From an uncultured Actinomyces sp. (GTDB lineage Bacteria > Actinomycetota > Actinomycetes > Actinomycetales > Actinomycetaceae): a stretch of 22,668 nt of DNA. The position numbers and the translations under genes are program-made. This document shows, piece after piece, positions 16,057 through 22,668 of this stretch; within the stretch, counting starts at the first letter, position 1; the number at the start of each line of letters is the position of its first letter. The DNA is taken from assembly GCA_937926195.1 (NCBI GenBank), contig CALEXZ010000118.1, forward strand, positions 1 to 22,668, written 5' to 3'. A model generated the notes under the pieces. That model saw only the letters and a program-made list of their open reading frames with translations, was not told where the DNA came from and did not search any database.

Positions 16057-16287
16057 ATGTCCCAGGCCCAGAGCATCGTCGACGCCCTCGGAGGCTTCGA
16101 CAACATCATCGAGATCGAGCCCTGCATCACCCGTCTGCGCTGCGAGCTGGAGGACGGCTCCCTCGTCGACCAGGAGGCCCTCAAGGCCGCAGGCGCCCAC
16201 GGGGTCCTCCTGCAGGGAGACGCCGTGCAGGTCATCGTCGGCCCCAACGCCGACACCATCGCGGAGGACATCGAGGACCTTCGATGA
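16057..16287 (+). CDS. nagF: PTS EIIB component, glucose/GlcNAc family (stand-alone)
   Basis: This 76-residue single-domain phosphocarrier takes the phosphate from EIIA and passes it to the sugar at EIIC. The phosphorylated residue is Cys23 in EPCITRLR, the hallmark of the family. The ATG at 16057 has an AAGGAGG ribosome site six bases upstream. Its stop overlaps the EIIA start by four bases (ATGA), so both are translated together. It lies downstream of the DasR-like gene, with a 168-bp gap that contains its own promoter and operator. A second EIIB of the same length is encoded at 19164-19394. Both could serve the one EIIC seen here. Confidence 0.95.
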   Translation: MSQAQSIVDALGGFDNIIEIEPCITRLRCELEDGSLVDQEALKAAGAHGVLLQGDAVQVIVGPNADTIAEDIEDLR

Positions 16288-16745
16288 GCCTGGACGTCGC
16301 CGCCCCGCTGGCCGGCACGGCCGTGGTGCTCACCGAGGTCCCCGACCCGGTGTTCTCCCGGCAGCTCGTCGGGCCGGGCACCGCCCTCGACCCCGACCGG
16401 GCCGACGGCGCCGACGTCACCGCCGTCGCCCCCGTTGACGGCACCATCGCCAAGGCGCACCCGCACGCCTTCATCGTCGCCACCGAGGCCGGGCCCGCAG
16501 TGCTCGTCCACCTCGGGCTCGACACCGTCGGCCTCGCGGGCAAGGGCTTCACCCTCCACGTCCAGGAGGGCGACACCGTCACAGCCGGCGACCCGGTGGT
16601 CACCTGGAACCCGGCCGGCATCGAGGCGGCAGGACTGAGCCCCCTCGTTCCCGTCGTCGTCCTCGACGGCCAGGAGTCAGACCTGTCCGGCGTCGAGGCG
16701 GGGACCCACCTCGACGCCGGGGACGTTCTGCTCACCTGGTGCTGA
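16284..16745 (+). CDS. crr: PTS EIIA component, glucose type (Crr-like)
   Basis: This 153-residue soluble protein receives phosphate from HPr and passes it to EIIB. The active-site His76 lies in VLVHLGLDTV and the supporting His61 in HPHAFIV, both as in Crr. The beta-rich fold motifs ADVTAVAPVDGTI and GDTVTAGDPVVTWN are present, and the length is close to that of other EIIA-Glc proteins. The ATG overlaps the EIIB stop by four bases, with no separate need for a strong ribosome site. In other bacteria EIIA-Glc also signals sugar status, which cannot be judged here. A strong hairpin begins directly at the stop codon. Confidence 0.95.
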   Translation: MSLDVAAPLAGTAVVLTEVPDPVFSRQLVGPGTALDPDRADGADVTAVAPVDGTIAKAHPHAFIVATEAGPAVLVHLGLDTVGLAGKGFTLHVQEGDTVTAGDPVVTWNPAGIEAAGLSPLVPVVVLDGQESDLSGVEAGTHLDAGDVLLTWC

Positions 16746-16779
16746 GCCTTGCGCGGGCCCCACCGGGTCCGCGCAAGGC
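16746..16779. terminator. 15-bp hairpin shared by convergent EIIA and malQ genes
   Basis: GCCTTGCGCGGGCCC (16746-16760) pairs with GGGTCCGCGCAAGGC (16765-16779) along all 15 positions, with one G-T wobble and a CACC loop. It fills almost the entire 35-bp gap between the EIIA stop and the malQ stop, touching the EIIA stop codon and lying one base from the malQ stop. Confidence 0.85.
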
Positions 16780-16780
16780 C

Positions 16781-18928
16781 TCAGTGCCGCTCCATCGCCT
16801 CGCGCACGACGGCGAGCAGGCTCGACAGACGCGCGTTGCCGGGCAGGTCCTCGACGAGGACGACGTCGCCCGCCCCGTCAGCCAGGGGCTGCTTCCAGTT
16901 CGGGTACTCCTGGTCCGTGCCGGGCTGGTTCTGCGCCCGGCGCTCACCGACGCCGTCGACGAGCGCGACGCCCACGAGACGGGCCGGGGTGAGGGCCACG
17001 TAGCGGTACAGCGCCTCGACCACCTCCCTCTCGGAGGGGTCGGGGCCCAGCAGCTCGTGCTCGCGCAGCCGCGCGACCATGCGGTCACGCTCGATACGGG
17101 CCTCGGCACGCACCTGCTCGACAGGCTCGGTCAGCAGGCCGAGCCGCTCACGCAGGGCGACGTGCTCGTCCGCGAGGTAGCCCGCCGTCGGCGGCAGGTC
17201 GTGCGTGTTGACGGTCGCGAGCTGCATGGACCGGTAGGCCTCGGGGTACTTGGGCCAGCCGTCGTCCTGCTTCTCGAACCACAGGACGGCGGTGCCCAGC
17301 ACCCCGCGGCTGGCCAGGTAGTCACGCACCCACGGCTCGACGGTGCCCAGGTCCTCGCCGATGACGACTGCGCCGGCGAGATGGGCCTCAAGCAGGAGGA
17401 CACCGACCATCGCCTCGTGGTCGTAACGCACGTAGGCGCCCTGGTCCGCGCGCATCCCGTCGGGGATCCACCACAGACGGAACAGGCCGATGACGTGATC
17501 GACCCGCAGGGCACCGGCATGGCGCAGGACCGTGCGCGCCATCTCGCGCAGGGGACGGAAGGAGTCGGAGGCGAGCCGCACGGGGCTCCACGGCGGCTGG
17601 GACCAGTTCTGGCCCAGCTGGTTGTACATGTCCGGCGGCGCCCCGACACAGACCCCCGGGGCGAAGGCTCCGGGATCGCCCCACACGTCCGCGCCGTGCG
17701 GGTGGACGCCCACGGCCAGGTCGTCCATGATGCCCAGCGCCATGCCCGAGGCCTTGGCGACCGCCTGTGCCCGCTCCAGCTGCTCGTCGACCACCCACTG
17801 CAGCCACGCGTAGTAGGAGATGCGGTCGGTCAGGGTCCTGGCCTCGTTGGCCACGTGGGCGGACCCGGCGTCGCGCAGCCTCTCGGGCCACTGCTCCAGC
17901 GGCCCGTACTTCTCGGTCAGTGCGCACCACAGGGCGAAGCGCTCCAGGCCCTCGCCCTGCTCGGCACGGAAGCGCTCGAAGCTGCGCTGGCGCGCGTGCG
18001 AGCGACCCGCCGCGAAGATGACCTCCAGGGCCTCGCTCTTGGCCTTCCAGGCGGCGTCGCGGTCGATCGGCTCGGCGCTGAGGTTGGAGTCCTCCACCTC
18101 CTCCAGGGCCCACTGCACGAGCGAGCGGCGCGGGCCCGACAGACGAGAGACCTCAAGGATGTTCTCGGGACGGATGTAGACGGGGTTGACGAAGCGTCGC
18201 GTCACCGGCAGGTAGGGCGAGGCCGTCATCGCCCCCGAGGGCTCCGCTGCGTGCAGCGGGTTGATGAGCAGGAAGTCAGCGCCCTCGTCCCCCAGGAAGG
18301 AGACGATCTCCGCCAGGTCGTCGGCGTCGCCCACGCCCCACGAGGCCCGCGAGCGCACCGAGTACAGCTGGGCCATGACGCCCCAGCCCCGCTCCCCCAT
18401 GGCCTCGGGAAAGTCGAGGTGGTCGGGGGTGACGGCCAGGGCGCAGCGCGTCTCGGTGCCCTCCTCGCCCACCACGGCCAGCAGCTCGTGCCAGCCCAGG
18501 GGCAGGTCGGTGGGCAGGACGAAGGTGGCCTGGCCGACGAGCGCGCCGTCGACGTAGCGCGGAGGGATCCAGTCCTCGGTCTGCGTCAGGGTCCTGCGCG
18601 AGCCGTCGGCCAGCAGGACGTCGACCCGCACCGGTGAGCCGTCCGGGACGTGCACGACCACGGGCGTGCCCACGCCCTGGCGCGCCACAACGGTGGGTGG
18701 CAGGACCTGGCGCCACGGCGCCAGCTCGGTCTCGAGCAGGGAACGCTCGACCTCCTCGTCGGTGGACGCGGGGACACCGAGGGCGGCGAGGACGGCGACG
18801 AGGGTGTCACGCGAGGGCGAGGCGGGACGTCCGCGGTAGTCCCAGTACTCGACGGAGACTCCGTTCGCCTGGGCTAGCTGGAGGAGTCGCTCTCCTGCAG
18901 GTACGGAGCCGGGATGGGGGTCGGTCAT
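16781..18928 (-). CDS. malQ: 4-alpha-glucanotransferase
   Basis: This 715-residue GH77 amylomaltase transfers glucan segments between maltodextrins in the cytoplasm and releases glucose. The length is that of the actinobacterial MalQ group, which has an extra N-terminal domain before the barrel. SRASWGVGDADDL marks the start of the barrel. The catalytic residues are Asp477 in LRVDHVIGL, Glu525 in VVIGEDLGTV and Asp577 in NTHDLPP. I chose the ATG at 18928, where the family match begins (GERLLQLAQANGVSVEYWDYRG follows); the frame is open for 63 codons more but that part looks like noncoding G+C-rich DNA. The ribosome site is weak. It lies downstream of the second EIIB on the same strand with a 235-bp gap. 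Confidence 0.95.
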   Translation of the reverse strand: MTDPHPGSVPAGERLLQLAQANGVSVEYWDYRGRPASPSRDTLVAVLAALGVPASTDEEVERSLLETELAPWRQVLPPTVVARQGVGTPVVVHVPDGSPVRVDVLLADGSRRTLTQTEDWIPPRYVDGALVGQATFVLPTDLPLGWHELLAVVGEEGTETRCALAVTPDHLDFPEAMGERGWGVMAQLYSVRSRASWGVGDADDLAEIVSFLGDEGADFLLINPLHAAEPSGAMTASPYLPVTRRFVNPVYIRPENILEVSRLSGPRRSLVQWALEEVEDSNLSAEPIDRDAAWKAKSEALEVIFAAGRSHARQRSFERFRAEQGEGLERFALWCALTEKYGPLEQWPERLRDAGSAHVANEARTLTDRISYYAWLQWVVDEQLERAQAVAKASGMALGIMDDLAVGVHPHGADVWGDPGAFAPGVCVGAPPDMYNQLGQNWSQPPWSPVRLASDSFRPLREMARTVLRHAGALRVDHVIGLFRLWWIPDGMRADQGAYVRYDHEAMVGVLLLEAHLAGAVVIGEDLGTVEPWVRDYLASRGVLGTAVLWFEKQDDGWPKYPEAYRSMQLATVNTHDLPPTAGYLADEHVALRERLGLLTEPVEQVRAEARIERDRMVARLREHELLGPDPSEREVVEALYRYVALTPARLVGVALVDGVGERRAQNQPGTDQEYPNWKQPLADGAGDVVLVEDLPGNARLSSLLAVVREAMERH

Positions 18929-19076
18929 AGCGGGGCCTCTGAGGTCGGGCGCTGGGCGCGGGCGGGCGGGACGGGAAGCCGGGCGGGCGAGTGAGCCGTC
19001 ACGCGCCGACCGCAGCGGTGCGGGACGGGGACGGGTGCTCGCCTGTCCGCCTTGCCGCACGAGTCTCACACAGGTC

Positions 19077-19111
19077 TGCGCCGCTCCGGCACCATGTGCG
19101 GGCGCGGCGCA
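19077..19111 (-). terminator. stem-loop between the second EIIB gene and malQ
   Basis: TGCGCCGC (19077-19084) pairs with GCGGCGCA (19104-19111), and the loop holds an inner GCAC/GTGC stem. It lies 53 bp downstream of the EIIB stop and may end its transcript before malQ. The remainder of the gap (18929-19076) should contain the malQ promoter, but none was clearly seen. Confidence 0.45.
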
Positions 19112-19163
19112 GTACACGTGGGCTCAACGGGCCCGTGAACAGCGCGGTGACGGGGGTTGCGGG

Positions 19164-19394
19164 TCAGTCGAGCTCGGCGATGGCTGTGGCCAGCTCGTCG
19201 GCGCTCGGGCCGACGACGACCTGGACGACACGTCCGGAGCGCACGACACCGAAGGCGCCGGTGGCGCGCAGCGCCTCCTCGTCCACCTTCTCCTGGTCGA
19301 CGACCTCCACGCGCAGACGCGTGATACAGGGCTCCAGGTCCGTGATGTTCTCACGGCCACCCAGGCCCTTGACGATGTCAGCGGCTTTGCTCAT
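19164..19394 (-). CDS. second PTS EIIB component, glucose/GlcNAc family (stand-alone)
   Basis: This 76-residue protein has the same length and plan as the EIIB at 16057-16287, with the phosphorylated Cys23 again in EPCITRLR. Outside the active site the two differ widely: the N-terminus is MSKAADIVKGLGGRENITDL here against MSQAQSIVDALGGFDNIIEI there. They are therefore old paralogues, not a recent copy. An AGGAGGG ribosome site precedes the ATG, and TACAGT (19431-19436, minus strand) could be its -10 box. It is divergent from ptsI. No DasR-like box was seen in the shared region. No EIIC or EIIA accompanies it, so it must work with components from elsewhere. Confidence 0.93.
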   Translation of the reverse strand: MSKAADIVKGLGGRENITDLEPCITRLRVEVVDQEKVDEEALRATGAFGVVRSGRVVQVVVGPSADELATAIAELD

Positions 19395-19556
19395 GTCCGT
19401 ATCCCTCCTGGTCGGTGCGTGTCGCGTGTCACTGTAACCCAGATCGCCTGTCGCGTCCCGCCTGGCTCACCCCGCCCGGAGCGGGTGCTCACGCCCGCCG
19501 TGTGTCCATCGTTGTTCACCCGACGGCGGAAACCCCACGACCGGGCACGCCTCGGT

Positions 19557-19567
19557 GCACAATGTGC
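19557..19567 (+). promoter_or_regulatory. palindrome in the ptsI upstream region
   Basis: GCACA-A-TGTGC is a perfect 11-base palindrome 34 bases before the ptsI start. It contains CACAAT, which could be a -10 box, so a protein bound here would affect ptsI transcription. No good -35 box was found and the binding protein is unknown. Confidence 0.3.
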
Positions 19568-19601
19568 TGTACTCGACTCCATCACCGCCGAGGAGCAGCC
19601 C

Positions 19602-21308
19602 ATGACCACGTCCACAGAGTCCGCCTCCACCCCTCAGCCGCTGTCGGGCATCGGCGTGAGCCCGGGCCTCGTCGCCGGCCCCGTCGCCCGCATGGCCCCT
19701 GGAATCGCCGAGCCCCCGATCGAGACCCTCGACCAGGCCCGCGACCTGGACAAGGAGTGCGAGCGCATCGCCCAGGCCGCCCAGACGGTGAAGAAGGGCC
19801 TTGAGCTCTCCGCTGCCGAGGCCAAGGGCGAGGGCCGCACCCTGCTGGAGACCACGGCCCAGATGGCCGCGGACCCCACCCTCACCTCCTCCGCCCAGGC
19901 CATGGTCCGCGAGCGTCGCCTCGTGCCCGAGCGCGCCGTGTGGGAGGCCGCCGGCACCCTGTGCGCCATGCTCGAGTCGCTGGGCGGCTACATGGCCGAG
20001 CGCACCCGGGACGTGCAGGACGTGCGCGACCGTATCGTCGCCGTCCTCACCGACTCCCCCATGCCCGGCATCCCGCGCCTGCCCGAGCCCTTCGTGCTGG
20101 TCGCACGCGACCTCGCCCCGGCCGACACCGCCCTGCTCGACCCGGAGAAGGTCGTCGCCTTCATCACCTCCGAGGGCGGCCCCACCTCCCACACGGCGAT
20201 CCTCGCGCGAGCCCTGGGCATTCCCGCGATCGTGGGCACCGGCGAGGCCGTCGCCGACGCCCTGGCCGACGGCGACATCGTCCTCGTCGACGGCACCAAG
20301 GGCACCATCACCCTCGACCCGAGCGAGGACGCCCTGCGCCACGCCCGCGAGCTGGCCCAGCGCGTGCGCGTCTTCAACGGCGACGGCGCCACCAAGGACG
20401 GTCACGAGGTCCAGCTGCTCGCCAACGTCGGTGACGGTGCCGCCGCTCGCTCGGCCGCCGAGGCCAACGCCATGGGCGTCGGCCTGTTCCGCACCGAGTT
20501 CTGCTTCCTCGACCAGCCGACCGAGCCCACCGTCGAGCAGCAGGTCGAGGCCTACACGCAGGTGCTCGCCGCCTTCCCCGGCAAGAAGGTGGTTGTGCGC
20601 ACCCTCGACGCGGGCGCCGACAAGCCGCTGCCCTTCCTCACCGACGCGACCGAGGAGAACCCCGCGCTGGGCGTGCGCGCCTACCGCACCACCCGCCGGG
20701 ACCCCGACGTCCTCGACCACCAGCTCGAGGCCCTGGCCCGCGCGGAGGCCGCCACCGAGGCCAAGGTGTGGGTCATGGCCCCGATGATCTCCACCGTCGA
20801 GGAGGCCCAGGCCTTCACCGAGAAGGCACGGTCCTACGGGCTGAGCACCGCCGGCATGATGATCGAGGTCCCCTCCGCGGCCCTCATGGCCGACGCCATG
20901 TTCGAGCACGCGGACTTCGCATCTATCGGCACCAACGACCTCACCCAGTACGTCATGGCGGCCGACCGTCTGCTGTCGACGCTGGCAGACCTGTCGACCG
21001 CCTGGCAGCCGGCCGTCCTCAGGCTCATCAAGACCGCCTGCGACGGGGCCGCGCCCCACGGCCGCCCGGTGGGCGTGTGCGGTGAGGCCGCGGCGGACCC
21101 GGCCCTCGCCGTCGTCCTCGTGGGCCTGGGGGTCGCGAGCCTGTCCATGACCGCGCGGGCCCTGCCCGACGTCGACGCCGTCCTCAAGTCCGTCACCCTG
21201 GAGGACTGCCGGCGCATCGCCGCCCTCGCCATCGCCGCGCCGACCTCAGAGGCCGCGCGCACCGCGGTGCGCGCCGAGCTGCCGGTCCTCGAGGACCTCG
21301 GTCTGTGA
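19602..21308 (+). CDS. ptsI: PTS Enzyme I (phosphoenolpyruvate-protein phosphotransferase)
   Basis: This 568-residue cytoplasmic enzyme starts the PTS relay by taking phosphate from phosphoenolpyruvate and passing it to HPr. The phosphorylated His197 lies in GGPTSHTAILAR. The C-terminal barrel carries GVGLFRTEF, IGTNDLTQYVMAADR and GVCGEAA with Cys493, all part of the PEP site. The length is normal. The ATG at 19602 has a GAGGAG site six bases upstream; the long open frame before it overlaps the divergent EIIB gene and is not coding. ptsH (HPr) is not beside it and was not seen in the window. The stop overlaps the tesB start by four bases. Confidence 0.97.
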   Translation: MTTSTESASTPQPLSGIGVSPGLVAGPVARMAPGIAEPPIETLDQARDLDKECERIAQAAQTVKKGLELSAAEAKGEGRTLLETTAQMAADPTLTSSAQAMVRERRLVPERAVWEAAGTLCAMLESLGGYMAERTRDVQDVRDRIVAVLTDSPMPGIPRLPEPFVLVARDLAPADTALLDPEKVVAFITSEGGPTSHTAILARALGIPAIVGTGEAVADALADGDIVLVDGTKGTITLDPSEDALRHARELAQRVRVFNGDGATKDGHEVQLLANVGDGAAARSAAEANAMGVGLFRTEFCFLDQPTEPTVEQQVEAYTQVLAAFPGKKVVVRTLDAGADKPLPFLTDATEENPALGVRAYRTTRRDPDVLDHQLEALARAEAATEAKVWVMAPMISTVEEAQAFTEKARSYGLSTAGMMIEVPSAALMADAMFEHADFASIGTNDLTQYVMAADRLLSTLADLSTAWQPAVLRLIKTACDGAAPHGRPVGVCGEAAADPALAVVLVGLGVASLSMTARALPDVDAVLKSVTLEDCRRIAALAIAAPTSEAARTAVRAELPVLEDLGL

Positions 21309-22288
21309 CCCGTCCGTACCCCGTCCCCGCCGCGAGCGACGAGCCGCTGGGCTCCGTCACACGCGTGCTCCGCCTCGAGGCGGGCGACGGGGCGGACGTC
21401 TTCACCGGCGGGTCCCTGCCCCAGCTGTCGGGGCGTGTCTACGGCGGCCAGGTGGTCGCCCAGGGGCTGCTCGCCGCCGCGGCGACCCTCGTCGACGACG
21501 GCGACGGGCCGCGCCTGCCGCACTCGGTGCACGCCTACTTCATGCGCGGAGGCCGACCGGACGCTCCGATCCGCTTCGGCGTCGAGCGCATGCACGACGG
21601 ACGTTCCTTCTCCCAGCGGCGCACCACCGCCACCCAGGAGGGATCGACCATCCTCACGATGGTCTCCTCCTTCCAGGAGACGCAGGAGGGCGCCCAGGTC
21701 CAGCTGCCCGCCCCGCAGGTGCCGCCTCCCGAGGAGCTGACGAGCGCGCTGGAGATCTACCGGACCATCGACCACCCGGTGGCACGGTTCCTCGGGCGCA
21801 CCGCCGCCTTCGACCTTCGGCACGTCGAGGGCAACATCTACCTGCGCCCAGGAGCGAGCACCGAGGGACGCCAGCACCTGTGGGCCAGGGCCCGGGGGCG
21901 GGTGCCCGAGGAGGCGACGCAGGTCGTGCACCGGGCCCTGCTGGCCTACATGTGCGACCAGATCATGCTTGAGCCGGCGCTGCGCAGCCAGGGCCTGTGC
22001 TGGCGCAGCGAGGGGATGAGCCTGGCGACGCTCGACCACGCCCAGTGGTTCCACCGCGACGTCGACGTCAGCGACTGGCTGCTCTTCGTGCAGGACTCCC
22101 CCACCTCACAGGGCGGGCGCTCCATGGCGCGCGCCGAGGTCTTCAGCGCCTCGGGCGAGCTCGTGTCGACCATCGCCCAGGAGGGCATGGTGCGCATGCC
22201 CACCGCCTCCCACCGCGGAGAGGGCCGGTGGGCCGTGCGTGCCGCCGAGGGCGAGGACGGCTCGCCGCTGCCCGAGCCGCAGCCCTGA
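21305..22288 (+). CDS. tesB: acyl-CoA thioesterase II
   Basis: This 327-residue double-hotdog enzyme hydrolyses acyl-CoA to fatty acid and CoA. The first hotdog contains GRVYGGQVVAQGL and HSVHAYFMRGG. The second contains the catalytic Asp244 in TLDHAQWFHR, a Ser/Thr-rich strand SPTSQGGRSMA, and Gln292 in IAQEGMVR, matching the Asp-Thr-Gln site of E. coli TesB. The start is a GTG at 21305 that overlaps the ptsI stop (GTGA), so it is probably translated from the ptsI mRNA. A tail of about 30 Pro/Glu/Gly-rich residues follows the last motif. The physiological substrate is unknown. Linkage to a PTS enzyme has no obvious metabolic reason. Confidence 0.94.
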   Translation: MTRPYPVPAASDEPLGSVTRVLRLEAGDGADVFTGGSLPQLSGRVYGGQVVAQGLLAAAATLVDDGDGPRLPHSVHAYFMRGGRPDAPIRFGVERMHDGRSFSQRRTTATQEGSTILTMVSSFQETQEGAQVQLPAPQVPPPEELTSALEIYRTIDHPVARFLGRTAAFDLRHVEGNIYLRPGASTEGRQHLWARARGRVPEEATQVVHRALLAYMCDQIMLEPALRSQGLCWRSEGMSLATLDHAQWFHRDVDVSDWLLFVQDSPTSQGGRSMARAEVFSASGELVSTIAQEGMVRMPTASHRGEGRWAVRAAEGEDGSPLPEPQP

Positions 22289-22312
22289 GGGCGGTGCCCG
22301 ACCCGAGCGCGA

Positions 22313-22463
22313 GCGGGCGCCGCCGTCGGTGCCCCAGGAGCGCCTGCACGCCCTCACGCGCCCCGACCCGCGCGGGCACCGCCGTCGTCACCGGGAGTGC
22401 GACCGTCCCGGGGACCGGCCCCCGGGGTGAGGTGGCCAACCACCCGGGCGGGCACCGCCGTCG
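22313..22463. repeat. three dispersed copies of a 16-bp direct repeat upstream of ettA
   Basis: GCGGGCACCGCCGTCG occurs exactly at 22372-22387 and 22448-22463. A third copy at 22313-22328 has one mismatch (G for A). The copies start 59 and 76 bp apart in the 235-bp gap between tesB and ettA. Confidence 0.7.
22407..22426 (+). terminator. possible tesB terminator
   Basis: CCCGGGG (22407-22413) pairs with CCCCGGG (22420-22426) around a 6-base loop. A second small hairpin, GGTGG with CCACC (22431-22444), follows directly. They lie about 120 bp after the tesB stop and upstream of the ettA promoter. Confidence 0.45.
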
Positions 22464-22474
22464 CCCGTCTCCCG

Positions 22475-22480
22475 TAGGCT
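22475..22480 (+). promoter_or_regulatory. predicted -10 box for ettA
   Basis: TAGGCT (22475-22480) matches the TANNNT pattern and lies 43 bases before the ettA start. No clear -35 box was found. Confidence 0.35.
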
Positions 22481-22523
22481 GTGGCCTGGACACCAACACC
22501 CCCACGAAAGGCGCAGTGAACCT

Positions 22524-22668
22524 GTGGCTGAGTACATCTACTCGATGATCAAGGCGCGCAAGGCGCACGGTGACAAGGTCATCCTCGACGACGTCACCAT
22601 GTCCTTCTTCCCGGGCGCCAAGATCGGCATGGTCGGCCCCAACGGCGCCGGCAAGTCCTCCATCCTCA
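22524..22668 (+). CDS. ettA: energy-dependent translational throttle protein EttA, N-terminal fragment
   Basis: The window ends after 48 codons of this ABC-F ATPase, which binds the ribosomal E site and slows translation when energy is low. The start MAEYIYSMIKARKAHGDKVI is almost diagnostic of EttA. The first Walker A motif, GPNGAGKSS, is seen at the end of the window. The start is a GTG at 22524; an in-frame ATG seven codons later would cut into the conserved N-terminus. The ribosome site is weak: AAAGG lies 13 bases upstream. The second ATPase domain and the arm that marks EttA lie beyond the window. The truncation is due to the window edge, not a broken gene. Confidence 0.92.
   Translation, partial: MAEYIYSMIKARKAHGDKVILDDVTMSFFPGAKIGMVGPNGAGKSSIL

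Noticed and set aside
16739..18637. 632-codon open frame antisense to malQ
   Set aside because: The minus strand has full GH77 catalytic motifs; the plus-strand product has none.
18929..19117. 63-residue N-terminal extension of MalQ
   Set aside because: The extension is Arg/Pro/Ala-rich and crosses a hairpin; the family match begins at the ATG at 18928.

Overview
The window is very G+C-rich, uses GTG starts, has apparently leaderless promoters with TANNNT-type -10 boxes, and carries actinobacterial family types: a Cys-less L32, Streptomyces-type PepN, a mycobacterial-type RpiB without the catalytic Cys, a DasR-like GntR repressor and EttA. The combination of a GlcNAc-type PTS with these genes suggests a fermentative, host-associated member of the Actinomycetales, most likely Actinomyces or a close relative. 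The genus is an inference from gene content.

Layout. 1-1192: the 5' part of a tRNA-Gly, rpmF, and a YigZ/IMPACT gene closed by a stem-loop. 1202-3107: a two-gene accessory module on the minus strand, an SMC-like AAA ATPase followed after one base by an RloB (Toprim-like) gene. This is the architecture of AbiL-type phage-defence pairs, and the DNA looks less G+C-rich than its flanks. 3235-5230: a cysteine-synthesis locus (cysK, cysE) preceded by a promoter, an 18-residue Cys-rich leader peptide and hairpins that look like a cysteine attenuator. 5277-8302: a minus-strand run of a prolyl-iminopeptidase-like hydrolase, an endonuclease VIII and ribose-5-phosphate isomerase B. 8399-13337: two large metallopeptidases, an M13 enzyme and an M1 PepN. 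13363-21308: a dispersed sugar phosphotransferase (PTS) region with EIIC, a divergent DasR-like regulator, an EIIB-EIIA pair, malQ, a second EIIB, and Enzyme I (ptsI). ptsI overlaps a TesB thioesterase gene by 4 bp. The window ends inside ettA.

How the genes work together. CysE makes O-acetylserine and CysK turns it into cysteine; the leader peptide would let cysteine supply control the transcript. Enzyme I, EIIA, EIIB and EIIC form most of a phosphorelay for importing an amino sugar, probably N-acetylglucosamine, but HPr is not in the window. Two near-palindromes resembling DasR sites sit at the predicted start sites of the EIIC and EIIB-EIIA transcripts. The ATPase-RloB pair is unrelated to its neighbours and is the clearest sign of horizontal gain.

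The best candidates for a second look are the RloB defence pair, the Cys leader peptide, and the paired EIIB genes with DasR-like sites. All calls come from reading the sequence; no database search was run.
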